Part shown: one piece after another, positions 17,783 to 26,718 of the stretch
Layout: the number at the start of each line of letters is the position of its first letter
How positions within the stretch are numbered: position 1 is the first letter of the stretch
Assembly: GCF_008326305.1 (NCBI RefSeq)
Contig: NZ_BIXY01000048.1
Span: 1 to 53,125, forward strand
Origin: Dictyobacter arantiisoli
Lineage (GTDB): Bacteria; Chloroflexota; Ktedonobacteria; Ktedonobacterales; Ktedonobacteraceae
DNA: 53,125 nt
Reading direction: 5' to 3'
Notes under the pieces: model-generated
Told to the model about the DNA's origin: nothing
Database searches by the model: none
The model's input: only the letters and a program-made list of their open reading frames with translations
Position numbers and translations under genes: made by a program

Positions 17783-18388
17783 ATGCGCTCACCGTGGATT
17801 ATCATCCTTTCATGCCACTGCTATCGCTGGCTGCTTGCACTGGGACCGGAAGAATTCAGAAGCGAATATGGCGAACAGACGCTACAAGTATTTGAAGAAT
17901 GCTGTCGGGATGCTTATCAAAATAGTGGGATACGCGGTGTACTTGCGCTATGGCCCTCGCTATTTAGTGAAGCGCTGACCGGGATGCTGATCGAACAGGG
18001 GCAGCAATCCCGTCCCTGGTGGCCGTGCCTGCTCGCCTTGACCCTGATTCTGATCCCTTTTTACTGGCTCAGTGCCGTCTGGTCCAATTTCGGCAACCTC
18101 TTCTACAGTATCTTTGCCACCACCACCGAGCACAAAATCGGCCATGCCGCCCTCTTCTGCATCCTCGGCCTGCTGATCTTCCAGTCATTTCCATCGCTCC
18201 GCAACCGTCCCTTGAGCTACAGCGCCAGCATGCTCTGCATGATCCTGGGAGAAGAGCTCATCCACAAAGTACGCCTTCCCCTACCTATCAACCAGACGGA
18301 TCTGCTCAGCGACCTCATCGGCATCTGTGGTGCCTACCTCGTCATCAAACTCTGGCAGAGCGCCCAACAGAGAGTCAGCGCTAATTGA
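17783..18388 (+). CDS. PadR-linked membrane protein, VanZ-like C-terminal half
   Basis: A 201-residue protein with AAGGAG seven bases before the ATG. Residues about 14-60 (ALGPEEFRSEYGEQTLQVFEE) match the cytoplasmic prefix seen in membrane proteins encoded next to PadR regulators. The rest has about four membrane segments. A stretch reading EHKIGHAALFCILGLL, later ILGEELIHKVRL, resembles the VanZ-like fold, where His and Glu residues line a membrane pocket. The combination may be a stress- or antibiotic-responsive envelope protein, but this is inference. It is translated directly after PadR. Confidence 0.7.
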   Translation: MRSPWIIILSCHCYRWLLALGPEEFRSEYGEQTLQVFEECCRDAYQNSGIRGVLALWPSLFSEALTGMLIEQGQQSRPWWPCLLALTLILIPFYWLSAVWSNFGNLFYSIFATTTEHKIGHAALFCILGLLIFQSFPSLRNRPLSYSASMLCMILGEELIHKVRLPLPINQTDLLSDLIGICGAYLVIKLWQSAQQRVSAN

Positions 18389-18446
18389 TACATATAAATA
18401 CATTGCGATCCTGTGCCGTCAGGGCCAATGATGAACAAAAGATGCA

Positions 18447-19943
18447 TCAGGAAATAGCAGGCCAGCACTGGCGCTCGGCTGATTGGGGATCGTGCGCGAG
18501 TTGGCTGGCTTGATTGAAGAGCATGGTGGGGCGCTGCTCGAGGTTATAACAGGGCCAGTCTGGCAGTCCGGCACGCCTGGGATCAAGGTTGGGATTGCCA
18601 GTGCGGATGAAGGAAATCCAGGCAGCATGCATGATATCTCCCAGCTCCTGGCGGTTGGGGGCTTCGTCGGTAAAGAGTTGGGCGAGATCACTGTCAAGGG
18701 TGTTCCAGGCAAAAGGGATTTCAAGGGCGTGGCAGGCTCCCAAACGCCCACCAAAGGCGGGGGTCGGCCAGTCAAAACGATACATCCAGACATGAGGATT
18801 ATGCTTGAGCTGCTGTTCGGCGAGACGGATGGCGGGAATACGGAAGGCGCGGTCGGTGAGGATATCGATCCAGGCCTGCGGGGCGGAGCCATCTGCTCGT
18901 GCCTGACGATAGATTTCCAGGACCTGTGAGGCTTGCGCGCCAAATAACTGTTGTAGAGCCTTCTGGTTAACCACAACATGGTCCTGACTGGTCAATGTGA
19001 ACATCCTGGCCTCATCACGGTTGGTGCCAATGAGAAGAGGGATGTCTGAAGCCGAGCCAGTGGCAATCAGTTCAAGCGGGGGAGCGGTCAGCAGGGTGCC
19101 ATCAATGACGGGGCTGAAATTGTGGATACCGCTCCCGCATTGCTGCTGGGCGGCGAGTATGCGCGCAATTTCGATGGTTTCGAGGGACGCAAACCGGGCC
19201 GCATCCAATCCGAGCTGAGCGAGAAAGGTCTGGGCGATACGCATGGCAGCGTGTCTGGTAAGTACATTACGACAGGCACCACTCTCTAAAATCGCACGAT
19301 GAAATAATCCATGAGCACGCGGCACCGCCAGCAAGCTACCGATACTCATCGCGCCAGCCGACTCGCCCGCCAGCGTGATACATTCAGGATCTCCCCCGAA
19401 AGCCGCAATATTCTCCTGAATCCATTCCAGGGCGGCAATCTGATCGAGCAGGCCGCGATTACTAACAGCTTCATCCAGAGAAGCTGTCAGCCCATCAAGA
19501 TATAAGAAGCCGAGGGCACCCAGGCGATAATTGAGTGTCACGACCACGATATCCCCATTGCGAGCAAACGAACTACCATCAGTCCATGGTTCAGCGCCAG
19601 AGCCAGAGACAAAGGCACCACCGTGCAACCAGACCAGGACAGGCCGCCGCGCCTGATCAGCAGCAGGTGACCAGATATTGAGATAGAGACAATCCTCACC
19701 AGCTAACGGCGTAGATGATGGGCTGTTAAATAGATCCACTATGCTATCTGGCTGGGCTGAAGCAGAACCAAATCTGGTCGCATCCCGTATCCCTGTCCAC
19801 GGTTGAAGTCTCTGCGGAGCACGCCAGCGCAGTGCTCCCAGCGGAGGCTGCGCAAACGGTATCCCTTTCCAGCAGGATACTCCCCGCTGCTGCTTGCCCC
19901 TCAGTGCGCCAGAACTCGTCTCAACAATCACATCACGCATCAC
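18447..19943 (-). CDS. Type B carboxylesterase (para-nitrobenzyl-esterase-like)
   Basis: A 498-residue alpha/beta-hydrolase that cleaves carboxylic esters. It has no signal peptide and should be cytoplasmic. Visible landmarks: the N-terminal block KGIPFAQPPLGALRWR, EDCLYLNIWSP, an oxyanion-hole motif WLHGGAF, nucleophile elbow GESAG (Ser about 195), acid in NRDEARMF (Glu about 311) and GACHALEIPF (His about 405). The triad and the family length are complete. The site GGGAG is eight bases before the GTG at 19943 and eleven before the ATG at 19940, so the GTG is slightly favoured. It is convergent with the PadR-VanZ pair and divergent from a secreted glycosidase. Confidence 0.92.
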   Translation of the reverse strand: MMRDVIVETSSGALRGKQQRGVSCWKGIPFAQPPLGALRWRAPQRLQPWTGIRDATRFGSASAQPDSIVDLFNSPSSTPLAGEDCLYLNIWSPAADQARRPVLVWLHGGAFVSGSGAEPWTDGSSFARNGDIVVVTLNYRLGALGFLYLDGLTASLDEAVSNRGLLDQIAALEWIQENIAAFGGDPECITLAGESAGAMSIGSLLAVPRAHGLFHRAILESGACRNVLTRHAAMRIAQTFLAQLGLDAARFASLETIEIARILAAQQQCGSGIHNFSPVIDGTLLTAPPLELIATGSASDIPLLIGTNRDEARMFTLTSQDHVVVNQKALQQLFGAQASQVLEIYRQARADGSAPQAWIDILTDRAFRIPAIRLAEQQLKHNPHVWMYRFDWPTPAFGGRLGACHALEIPFAWNTLDSDLAQLFTDEAPNRQELGDIMHAAWISFIRTGNPNLDPRRAGLPDWPCYNLEQRPTMLFNQASQLAHDPQSAERQCWPAIS

Positions 19944-20199
19944 ACAAAATTCTCCCTCCAGGCTATCTCACATATACAAAGTGGAAATACAGTATCACCA
20001 TATCACATTTACTGGCACAGCACCTTCTTCATAGAAGAGGAAAATACGCAGTATGCATACCACAAAGAATGCGTTCCTTCCAGCAGCTGCTCACAAAAGT
20101 ACTTCTATTTCAGTATTTCAACATTTTTGTTTTAAGATATAGCAAACTGGACAGAAACAACAAATTGTCTCAAAACCATACTATGAAAGGATAAACATT
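19944..20199. promoter_or_regulatory. Divergent promoter region, esterase / glycosidase
   Basis: About 255 AT-rich bases between divergent genes. AAAGGA at 20184-20189 is the ribosome site of the rightward gene. I could not choose a clear promoter for either side. Confidence 0.3.
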
Positions 20200-21726
20200 A
20201 TGTATAACAAACCGAGCTTGCTATTGCTCCATATATTTATCTGCTGTCCACTACTCGTACTGACAAATATCTGTATCTCACCCTGGCAAGCTCACATTCA
20301 CGCGACTGGACTCTCCACTATTCCCAGTACCATCTTCCAGGATACAAACCTTCCCACCTTTACGCTTCAGGCTCCCGCCTCTGGTACGTTGAACTTTATC
20401 ATTACCAATTTAGATGATACGACTGTATTGACGGGAGTAACCCACAGTATCAATGGAACTATTCAATTGGTACTTCCTCTACAAAGCGATGGCTATTACA
20501 TACTGAATATTGCCAATCAACACATCCCCTTTGGTATCGTCCCGCCTGTCAGCGGCAACACTCAATCCCCTTTCGGTGTCGAAAGTCATCTCGAATATAA
20601 TGATAGCCATCTAGCACCCTTAATCCTTGCTGGTGGCATGCGTGCTGTGCGTGGAGATATTCGCTGGTCTATTGTCGAACCGAGCATGCAGGGGCACTAT
20701 ACTTTTAGTCTCTATGATCCCTGGATAGCTAGCATGCAACAAAATGGGATTACGCCTCTGATCACTCTAGACTATACGAATTCACTGTACGACAATGGTA
20801 TGACCCCCTACGATACGAGCGGCTATAAAGCGTTCGCCAATTACGCCAGAGCTGTACTACAACACTATGGATCGGCAATCAAAGCGCTGGAAGTCTATAA
20901 TGAATATAACGATCACTTTTCAAATGGGCCCTGTGCAAAAAATCCTGCCTGCTATGTGCAACTGCTGCAATATACCTATCAAGCGGTCAAGTCTGTACGC
21001 CCGGATGTCACGATTGTAGCTGGCGCGGCCTCTGAAAGCGCCCTGGACTGGTTTGAGCGCTTGTTTCAGAACGGCGCATTGCGCTATGCCGACGTGATCT
21101 CAGATCATCCTTATACGCAACAACAAACCAGTCCACCCGAGTCAGGCCCGCTCGATCAGCAGATGGCAAGCCTGGAGACGCTGATCAAGCGCTACAATCA
21201 TGGGCAGCCTAAACCGATCTGGCTCAGTGAATTGGGCTGGCCGACCTGCTGTAAACATGTTACTGAGCGCCAGCAGGCCGACTATCTGGTACGCAGCGTG
21301 CTCTTAGCACGTAGTGCAGGAGTGCGTAAATTTTTCTGGTATGATCTGGTCAATGATGGCAGTAGTACAACCGATACCGAGAGCAACTTTGGCCTGCTGA
21401 ACCTGCCTGACAGCAGTAACTACTATACGCCTAAGCCCGCCTATGTGGCCTATGCAGTACTGGCTCAACAATTAAATGGACATATCTTCACCACCAATCA
21501 TTCCAACCCGCCGGATATCTATGATGAACTATTCAACAATGACCTGCATGTCATGTGGACACCCCTCGCTGCGCGACAGGTAACCTTCGTGACACCCTGG
21601 CCCGTGACCGTCACTACCATGACCGGAAATACCAAAACCTACACGCCAACCAATGGCCGCATCTCCTTCATCCTCACCCAGGATCCCTGCTACGTGCACG
21701 GCTTTATCTCAGCGGTCCTGCCCTGA
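20200..21726 (+). CDS. Secreted clan GH-A-like glycoside hydrolase
   Basis: A 508-residue exported protein (hydrophobic N-terminus, residues about 5-30). Residues 40-120 form a small beta domain. The TIM barrel follows, at about 125-425. It starts with FGVESH and GMRAVRGDIRWSIVEP; ALEVYNEYND holds the likely acid/base Glu (about 235), and WLSELGWP holds the likely nucleophile Glu (about 344). That spacing fits clan GH-A families such as GH39 or GH5. A C-terminal beta domain closes the protein. The substrate (xylan, glucan or other) cannot be told. The start is eight bases after AAAGGA. It probably breaks down external polysaccharide. Confidence 0.8.
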   Translation: MYNKPSLLLLHIFICCPLLVLTNICISPWQAHIHATGLSTIPSTIFQDTNLPTFTLQAPASGTLNFIITNLDDTTVLTGVTHSINGTIQLVLPLQSDGYYILNIANQHIPFGIVPPVSGNTQSPFGVESHLEYNDSHLAPLILAGGMRAVRGDIRWSIVEPSMQGHYTFSLYDPWIASMQQNGITPLITLDYTNSLYDNGMTPYDTSGYKAFANYARAVLQHYGSAIKALEVYNEYNDHFSNGPCAKNPACYVQLLQYTYQAVKSVRPDVTIVAGAASESALDWFERLFQNGALRYADVISDHPYTQQQTSPPESGPLDQQMASLETLIKRYNHGQPKPIWLSELGWPTCCKHVTERQQADYLVRSVLLARSAGVRKFFWYDLVNDGSSTTDTESNFGLLNLPDSSNYYTPKPAYVAYAVLAQQLNGHIFTTNHSNPPDIYDELFNNDLHVMWTPLAARQVTFVTPWPVTVTTMTGNTKTYTPTNGRISFILTQDPCYVHGFISAVLP

Positions 21727-22185
21727 AGCGTTGCTACAGACGGCATCAATCGTCAGGAGATACCCACCATCTCCGCCCCAACGCTCTGTGATGCCCGCAG
21801 ACATGGCGGATGAGCCTACGGGTGAGCATGTCGTACGATGGACGGGAAAGCGCACCTCGGTTGCGACCTCGGCACGCACCTACATCGCTTCCCAACGCTC
21901 TTTCCCGCCCCCTGGCGCCGTTGCGGGGGTACGAATACACCTCGTTTTTCCCCATCTATTCTTGTTGTTTGGTATTGACTATGTGGGGATTGAGGCGAAG
22001 GTGGGCGCTAGAGGAGCTTTTGAGTAGTCTGGAGGCATGATCTGAAGTAGCTGGAGTCAAAATACTTGTCCTTGCATCGGCGCGAAAGCCTGACATACAA
22101 TCAGGCTGCCCGGTTGTATGGATTATGGGGGCTGTGTGGACCAATGATCAGGTAGGGATGCGCGGATCGGATAAGGATTGCTTGT
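21727..22185. other. Intergenic region holding dispersed repeat copy A
   Basis: About 460 bases with no convincing gene. The segment 21759-21868 is related, in inverted orientation, to 52840-52932. The rest is GC-rich, and the permease ribosome site AAGGA lies just before 22186. A promoter for the permease must lie here, but none stands out. Confidence 0.5.
21759..21868 (+). repeat. Dispersed intergenic repeat, copy A
   Basis: It contains CCCACCATCTC-CGCCCCAACGC, then ACGGGTGAG, then GGAAAGCGCACCTCG in that order. The same blocks with the same spacing appear on the minus strand at 52932-52840. A 27-bp perfect match also exists in direct orientation (21842-21868 equals 52938-52964). This is a non-coding dispersed repeat of about 100 bp. 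Confidence 0.75.
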
Positions 22186-23484
22186 ATGCTCCATGATAAA
22201 TTGGTGACGATCTCGCTACGGCGCGAGGTGCTGGCTGGCCTGACGACCTTTGTGACGATGGCATATATCTCGGTGGTAAATCCTGTGGTGCTGGGGGGTG
22301 CAGGAGTGCCATTTCAGCAGGCATTTACGGCGACGATTATCGCGACGGTAGTGGGCACGCTCTTGATGGCCCTCTATGCGAATTATCCAATCGCTATCGC
22401 GCCGGGCATGGGCCTGAATGCCTACTTTGCCTATTCGGTGGCAAGCAGCCATCATGGGATCAATTATCACGTGGCGTTTTCGGCTGTATTTCTGGCAGCC
22501 ATCATTTTTGTCCTGCTCTCGCTGACACCCCTACGCACACATCTGATCAATGCCATCCCTGAGAATTTAAAATATGCGATTACAGCGGGTATTGGTCTTT
22601 TTATCGCATTTATCGGCCTGCGCATGACAGGAATTGTCAGGGCCGATCCCACGAATCTGGTGGCGCTGGGGAATCTCCATGCGCCGCAGGTATTACTGGC
22701 GCTGGCTGGATTGATCTTTACAGTCATCCTGATGTCACTTCAGGTGCCGGGAGCGATCTTCATCGGGATTGTCTTTATTACCCTGATCACTTTAATTACG
22801 GGACAGTTAACGTTCACTGGTATTGCGGCATTACCGCGTTTGCCCGAAGGTTTGCTAGCCTATAATCCTGTCACGGCTATTGCCGATACGCTTCATTATG
22901 GCTTATATGGGGCCATTTTTTCGTTTGTACTGGTAACGATTTTTGACACGACAGGCACGGTCCTGGGAGTATCTCGGCAGGCGGGCTTGATGGTCGATGG
23001 CAAGCTGCCACGCGCCGAGCGGGCCTTCCTGGCTGATTCGATCGCCACATTGGTTGGCTCGATCTTTGGGACCAGCCCCACTTCCGCGTATGTTGAATCG
23101 GCAGCAGGTGTAGCAGTAGGCGGACGCACAGGGATCACAGCACTGGTAGTCGCCATTCTCTTTATCCTGACAGCCTTCTTCAGCCCGCTGATCAGTGCGC
23201 TTTCAGCCGTCGCCGCGATCACAGGTCCGGCCCTGATTATCGTCGGTTCCCTGATGATCGGACAAATCCAGCATATTCATTGGGAGCATTTTGACGAAGC
23301 ATTTCCAGCCTTTATCACAATCCTGATCATGCCGCTATCCTCAAGCATCGCCGACGGCATCGCGCTCGGCTTCATCTTTTATCCTATCCCCAAGCTTGTC
23401 ACGGGCCACTGGAGAGAGGTTCATCCCCTGGTGTATATCTTTGCCATTCTCTTCCTCTGCCAGCTCCTCCTCTTCTCTCGTTGA
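22186..23484 (+). CDS. AzgA-type purine (hypoxanthine/guanine/adenine) permease
   Basis: A 432-residue membrane protein with about 12-13 hydrophobic segments, a little shorter than usual for the NCS2/AzgA family. Diagnostic stretches are EVLAGLTTFVTMAYI near the start; YPIAIAPGMGLNAYFAYSV, the AzgA substrate-site loop; TIFDTTGTVLGVSRQAGL, with its Asp; and SPTSAYVESAAGVAVGGRTGITALV, with its Glu. These carriers take up purine bases with protons. AAGGA is eight bases before the ATG. Together with the BMP-type importer it suggests purine salvage. A perfect 10-bp inverted repeat follows at 23573. Confidence 0.88.
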   Translation: MLHDKLVTISLRREVLAGLTTFVTMAYISVVNPVVLGGAGVPFQQAFTATIIATVVGTLLMALYANYPIAIAPGMGLNAYFAYSVASSHHGINYHVAFSAVFLAAIIFVLLSLTPLRTHLINAIPENLKYAITAGIGLFIAFIGLRMTGIVRADPTNLVALGNLHAPQVLLALAGLIFTVILMSLQVPGAIFIGIVFITLITLITGQLTFTGIAALPRLPEGLLAYNPVTAIADTLHYGLYGAIFSFVLVTIFDTTGTVLGVSRQAGLMVDGKLPRAERAFLADSIATLVGSIFGTSPTSAYVESAAGVAVGGRTGITALVVAILFILTAFFSPLISALSAVAAITGPALIIVGSLMIGQIQHIHWEHFDEAFPAFITILIMPLSSSIADGIALGFIFYPIPKLVTGHWREVHPLVYIFAILFLCQLLLFSR

Positions 23485-23572
23485 TCACATGTCCTAGAGT
23501 AGTGGTACGGTCCATGCCTGAAACGGTTATTTGTGATCGAGTTGTGATGCGTCTATGAGTTCCAGTGATGGG

Positions 23573-23602
23573 GATGAGAGCACAAAAACGTATGCTCTCA
23601 TC
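23573..23602. promoter_or_regulatory. Perfect 10-bp inverted repeat between permease and universal stress protein genes
   Basis: GATGAGAGCA (23573-23582) and TGCTCTCATC (23593-23602) with a 10-base spacer. It starts about 88 bases after the permease stop and ends 40 bases before the next start. It could be a terminator hairpin without a T-run, or an operator, because TAGAAT/TAAAAT-like -10 sequences follow at once. Confidence 0.5.
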
Positions 23603-23642
23603 AGAACAATTAGAATAAAATGAGGCAGAAAGGACAACAGTC

Positions 23643-24611
23643 ATGTTCAAATATATACTTGTACCATTAGACGAGTCATCCAATGCTGAGCAAGCGCTAC
23701 CGATTGCGGCACGTATCGCACATATCAATCAAGCAGAAGTGTCGCTGGTGCATATCCTACTTCCACTCACCGATTACGGCATTGCCACCTCAGCCGCTGC
23801 GATGGCGATGAATGAGTCGTATACCATTGAATTGCAGGATGCCGAGAATTACATGCATACGATAGCGCATGCAGCTATCCTCAAGGGACTCAAGGTCACG
23901 ACCCATATTCTCAATGGACCCTTAAATCAGGCGCTACTCGACTTCGCAAAACTACAACAGGACAGCCTGATCGTGCTCAGTAGTCAGGCAGATACCGGCC
24001 TATGGCGCTTTCTCAAAGGCGGCCTGGGACAAAATCTCATTCGCCATAGCGCCTCACCAGTCCTGGTCCTGCGCAATGACTACTCGGTTGAGATTCTCAA
24101 GCAGGTAGATCAACACCATCCATTCAGCATGCTGGCAGCATTGGATGGATCGAGTAGTTCTGAATCAGCCCTACTCCCGGCTGCACAATTGAGCGCGGCC
24201 CTCTCAGCCCCTAATCCCGGCAAGCTCCACTTGCTACATATCGTCCGTCCCAGCAAGCTCAAGCAGAGGCAGCAAGGACAAAATGAGAGCGCAGCGACGG
24301 AGCAAGCTGTCAGGGAGGCTCAAGCCTATCTTGGGCGAGTAAAAGAAGACATTCAGCACAAGCTGGCGCTTTCCATACCATTGGACATCACATCATCAGT
24401 CATTGTTGATGACAATATTGCGGCCGCTATCGTGAAGACGGCTGAAGAGAAGCAAGTAAATATGGAAGCAGAGCAAGCGGCCTATCATGCCATTGCGGTC
24501 GTCACGCACAAAGATCATGGGCTCTCCTACTGGTTCGGGCAGCACGTTTCCGAGCATCTCCTGGGTGTCACGCATCTACCATTACTGGTGGTACGCCTGC
24601 ATACCAGCTAA
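23643..24611 (+). CDS. Tandem-domain universal stress protein
   Basis: A 322-residue cytoplasmic protein with two UspA domains (about 1-150 and 155-322). Each starts with a hydrophobic strand and a conserved Asp (ILVPLDESSNAEQAL; LAALDGSSSSESAL) and ends in SASPVLVLRN or THLPLLVVRL. The G-x2-G-x9-G-S/T ATP loop of classical Usp proteins is only partly kept (GLWRFLKGGLGQNLIRH in domain 1; YWFGQHVSEHLL in domain 2), so ATP binding is doubtful. In domain 2 an unusual insert (EEKQVNMEAEQAAYHAIAV) replaces the usual D-LIV-VMG strand. AAAGGA lies eight bases before the ATG. Confidence 0.88.
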   Translation: MFKYILVPLDESSNAEQALPIAARIAHINQAEVSLVHILLPLTDYGIATSAAAMAMNESYTIELQDAENYMHTIAHAAILKGLKVTTHILNGPLNQALLDFAKLQQDSLIVLSSQADTGLWRFLKGGLGQNLIRHSASPVLVLRNDYSVEILKQVDQHHPFSMLAALDGSSSSESALLPAAQLSAALSAPNPGKLHLLHIVRPSKLKQRQQGQNESAATEQAVREAQAYLGRVKEDIQHKLALSIPLDITSSVIVDDNIAAAIVKTAEEKQVNMEAEQAAYHAIAVVTHKDHGLSYWFGQHVSEHLLGVTHLPLLVVRLHTS

Positions 24612-25262
24612 GCAAAGGAAACAGTTAGAACCTTAAAATAAGCGATCATGCTATCTTTTTTCAGACTGCTGATTTGTCCCATTTTCATTTGTAAAAAATC
24701 ATCTATGGGAGCCGCTACGTTGGCTCTTCGCGCTCTCCCACATACATTGGACCTCGCGTCCTGCTCTGCACATGAGAATTAAATAGCCCTGCATGGCGTG
24801 ATCCAAATGTTGACGGGGGTAATGGCTGATGGTATAATCATCGACCGGATAGCCTTGAGATGGCGATCCAGCTATCGAGCGGAATAGAGACATTTACTCT
24901 GGCTGGATCACTATTCTACAAATAACAACGCAACGCTTTCGAGACTTCCTGGCTTGCTCGCGGTCATATGGTCAGCGGTGTTACATGTCACCACACTGAT
25001 CATGCTGATCAAGAAGAAAGCGTTTCAATTACTGAGCAAAGAAGCAGACATACCACGCTCTTCATACTTCTACACTTGCTTCGTGTAACAAATACGGGTT
25101 TTGTGGAACCGGCAGTATCGGCTCATGCTAACAGACACCATTTCAGCGCTCGCTGAAACAGGAGTATTTTTTTGTTATGAGCAGAGCCAGGCCTGTCCTT
25201 CGCAGCACCGAAGGCACGTATTATGTACGGGTAGTCAGAAGAAGTTACAAGAGGAAACTCCA
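24612..25262. other. Long non-coding leader before the EamA transporter gene
   Basis: About 650 bases without a gene I trust. A minus-strand frame of 64 codons (24699-24893) has unremarkable codons and no ribosome site. The 3' part holds a perfect stem TTTCAGCG/CGCTGAAA (25141-25158), then after eight bases a run of seven T (25167-25173), about 90 bases ahead of the TTG start. This could be an attenuator or terminator in a regulated leader. I could not match it to a known riboswitch class. Confidence 0.35.
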
Positions 25263-26165
25263 TTGAAGAAGCTAACAGCCAGCATCCAGGTGCTACTGGG
25301 TGCAGCCTCATTCGGCATCTTATCCACCATCGTCAAACTCAGCTATAGCCACGGCTTTTCAACCGCAGACATCACTGGTAGCCAGATCCTGTTTGGCTGT
25401 CTCTGTTTATGGCTCCTGAGTAGCCGTTCATTCAAAGAACTACGCAGTTTATCCGCCCGCCGCATCGGTACCTTGCTTCTCTGTGGCATCTTTACCGGCA
25501 CCACAGGTATCTTTTATTATCTCGCACTCCAAAGCGTCTCCGCGTCGCTCGGTGTTGTGCTGCTCTTCCAATTCGTCTGGATGGGCTTTTTGCTGGATTG
25601 GATACTCTATCGCCATCGACCAACGCGCAACCAATGGATAGCCATCGTCGTTGTATTGCTTGGTACCGTTCTAGCGGCTGGCAATGAGGCCCTGAGCACC
25701 CGGCATCTCAGCCTGCCAGGAATCATACTGGGTTTACTGGCTGCGGCCAGCTATACCGCCAACCTGACCGTCAATGGACGTATTGAACCAACCGTCTCAC
25801 CGATCCTGCGCAGTACCCTGCTCATCACAGGAGGAACCATCATCACCCTGCTGGTATTCCCGCCGCAATTCATCAGTAACGGCTCACTCAGCCACGAACT
25901 CTGGCTCTATACCATCCCACTGGCCCTCTTTGGCATCATCATTCCGCCCTACCTCTATGCCCGAGGTATTCCAACCGTGGGGCCAGCTATGGCTTCAATT
26001 CTAGGCTCCATTGAGTTGCCAATCGTGATTACCAGTTCCGCGCTGATCCTGAGAGAACCTATCGCCTACAGCCAATGGTTTGGAGTCCTGTTGATTATTC
26101 TCGGCATCTTCATCTCCGAACAGCGTATCATCCTCCATAAAAACTTCAAAATTAGAAAAGCGTAG
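25263..26165 (+). CDS. EamA-family (DMT superfamily) transporter
   Basis: A 300-residue membrane protein with ten hydrophobic segments in two repeats of five, as in EamA/RhaT-type drug-metabolite transporters. Each half ends in a region like LGTVLAAG or LGIFISEQR. The frame opens at 25101, but the first 54 codons are polar and unlike a membrane helix; GAGG lies eight bases before the TTG at 25263, and the first membrane helix begins straight after. Substrate unknown; relatives export amino acids, nucleotides or metabolites. Two hairpins follow the stop. Confidence 0.85.
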   Translation: MKKLTASIQVLLGAASFGILSTIVKLSYSHGFSTADITGSQILFGCLCLWLLSSRSFKELRSLSARRIGTLLLCGIFTGTTGIFYYLALQSVSASLGVVLLFQFVWMGFLLDWILYRHRPTRNQWIAIVVVLLGTVLAAGNEALSTRHLSLPGIILGLLAAASYTANLTVNGRIEPTVSPILRSTLLITGGTIITLLVFPPQFISNGSLSHELWLYTIPLALFGIIIPPYLYARGIPTVGPAMASILGSIELPIVITSSALILREPIAYSQWFGVLLIILGIFISEQRIILHKNFKIRKA

Positions 26166-26181
26166 GCTTATCCAGCGCGTC

Positions 26182-26223
26182 GGGCCGCCTTCCCCTGGCG
26201 GCCCCTGGCAAAACATCTGCCAG
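26182..26223 (+). terminator. Double hairpin after the transporter gene
   Basis: GGGCCGCC/GGCGGCCC (26182-26189/26197-26204) is directly followed by CTGGCA/TGCCAG (26205-26210/26218-26223). Both lie within 60 bases of the stop. No T-run follows. Confidence 0.55.
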
Positions 26224-26718
26224 AATAGGTTAACGACCCATACCCGATAGAGAGGATAGATCACTCGTATATATAGATACTTTTATAAATTATTGCTCTT
26301 CTCTTATTTACAAAAAACTCAATAGCATCTTACGGAGAGCAAAGTAGCTAAGCCCATATACATGGATGTGATTTTCCTGTGAGATTATTAGCAGAATTAT
26401 TATTTAATCACAGGTATAATAGGGGCATACTATTTACACTGGCTACATTCAAATGTGAAGTGAAAAGTAAACCATTTGAACCAGACCAGCAACATCACTC
26501 CCAGGCGTATGGAACATGCCACACGTACCATTGATTTGAAGGTGGGCAGTGTTACCTTCAAATATTGAAATAATATAGTGGGCATACATTGTTATAACAG
26601 GTGTCTAATAATTATTCTGATAGATGCAGGTTTTCCATAGCATGCCCGGTTGGATGAAACAAAATATTCACACAAAGTGCCTGACCAGGGCATTGGCTGC
26701 ACAGAGGAGTATGTTACA
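26224..26718. promoter_or_regulatory. AT-rich upstream region of the glycosyltransferase gene with perfect inverted repeat
   Basis: About 500 AT-rich bases without a gene. A perfect 10-bp inverted repeat, ATTTGAAGGT (26535-26544) and ACCTTCAAAT (26555-26564) with a 10-base spacer, lies about 155 bases before the chosen start. It may be a regulator site or an mRNA hairpin. GAGGAG at 26704-26709 marks the likely ribosome site. Confidence 0.4.

Noticed and set aside
24699-24893. 64-codon minus-strand frame in the leader before the EamA gene
   Set aside because: No Shine-Dalgarno sequence and no recognisable domain; kept only as a note in the region entry.
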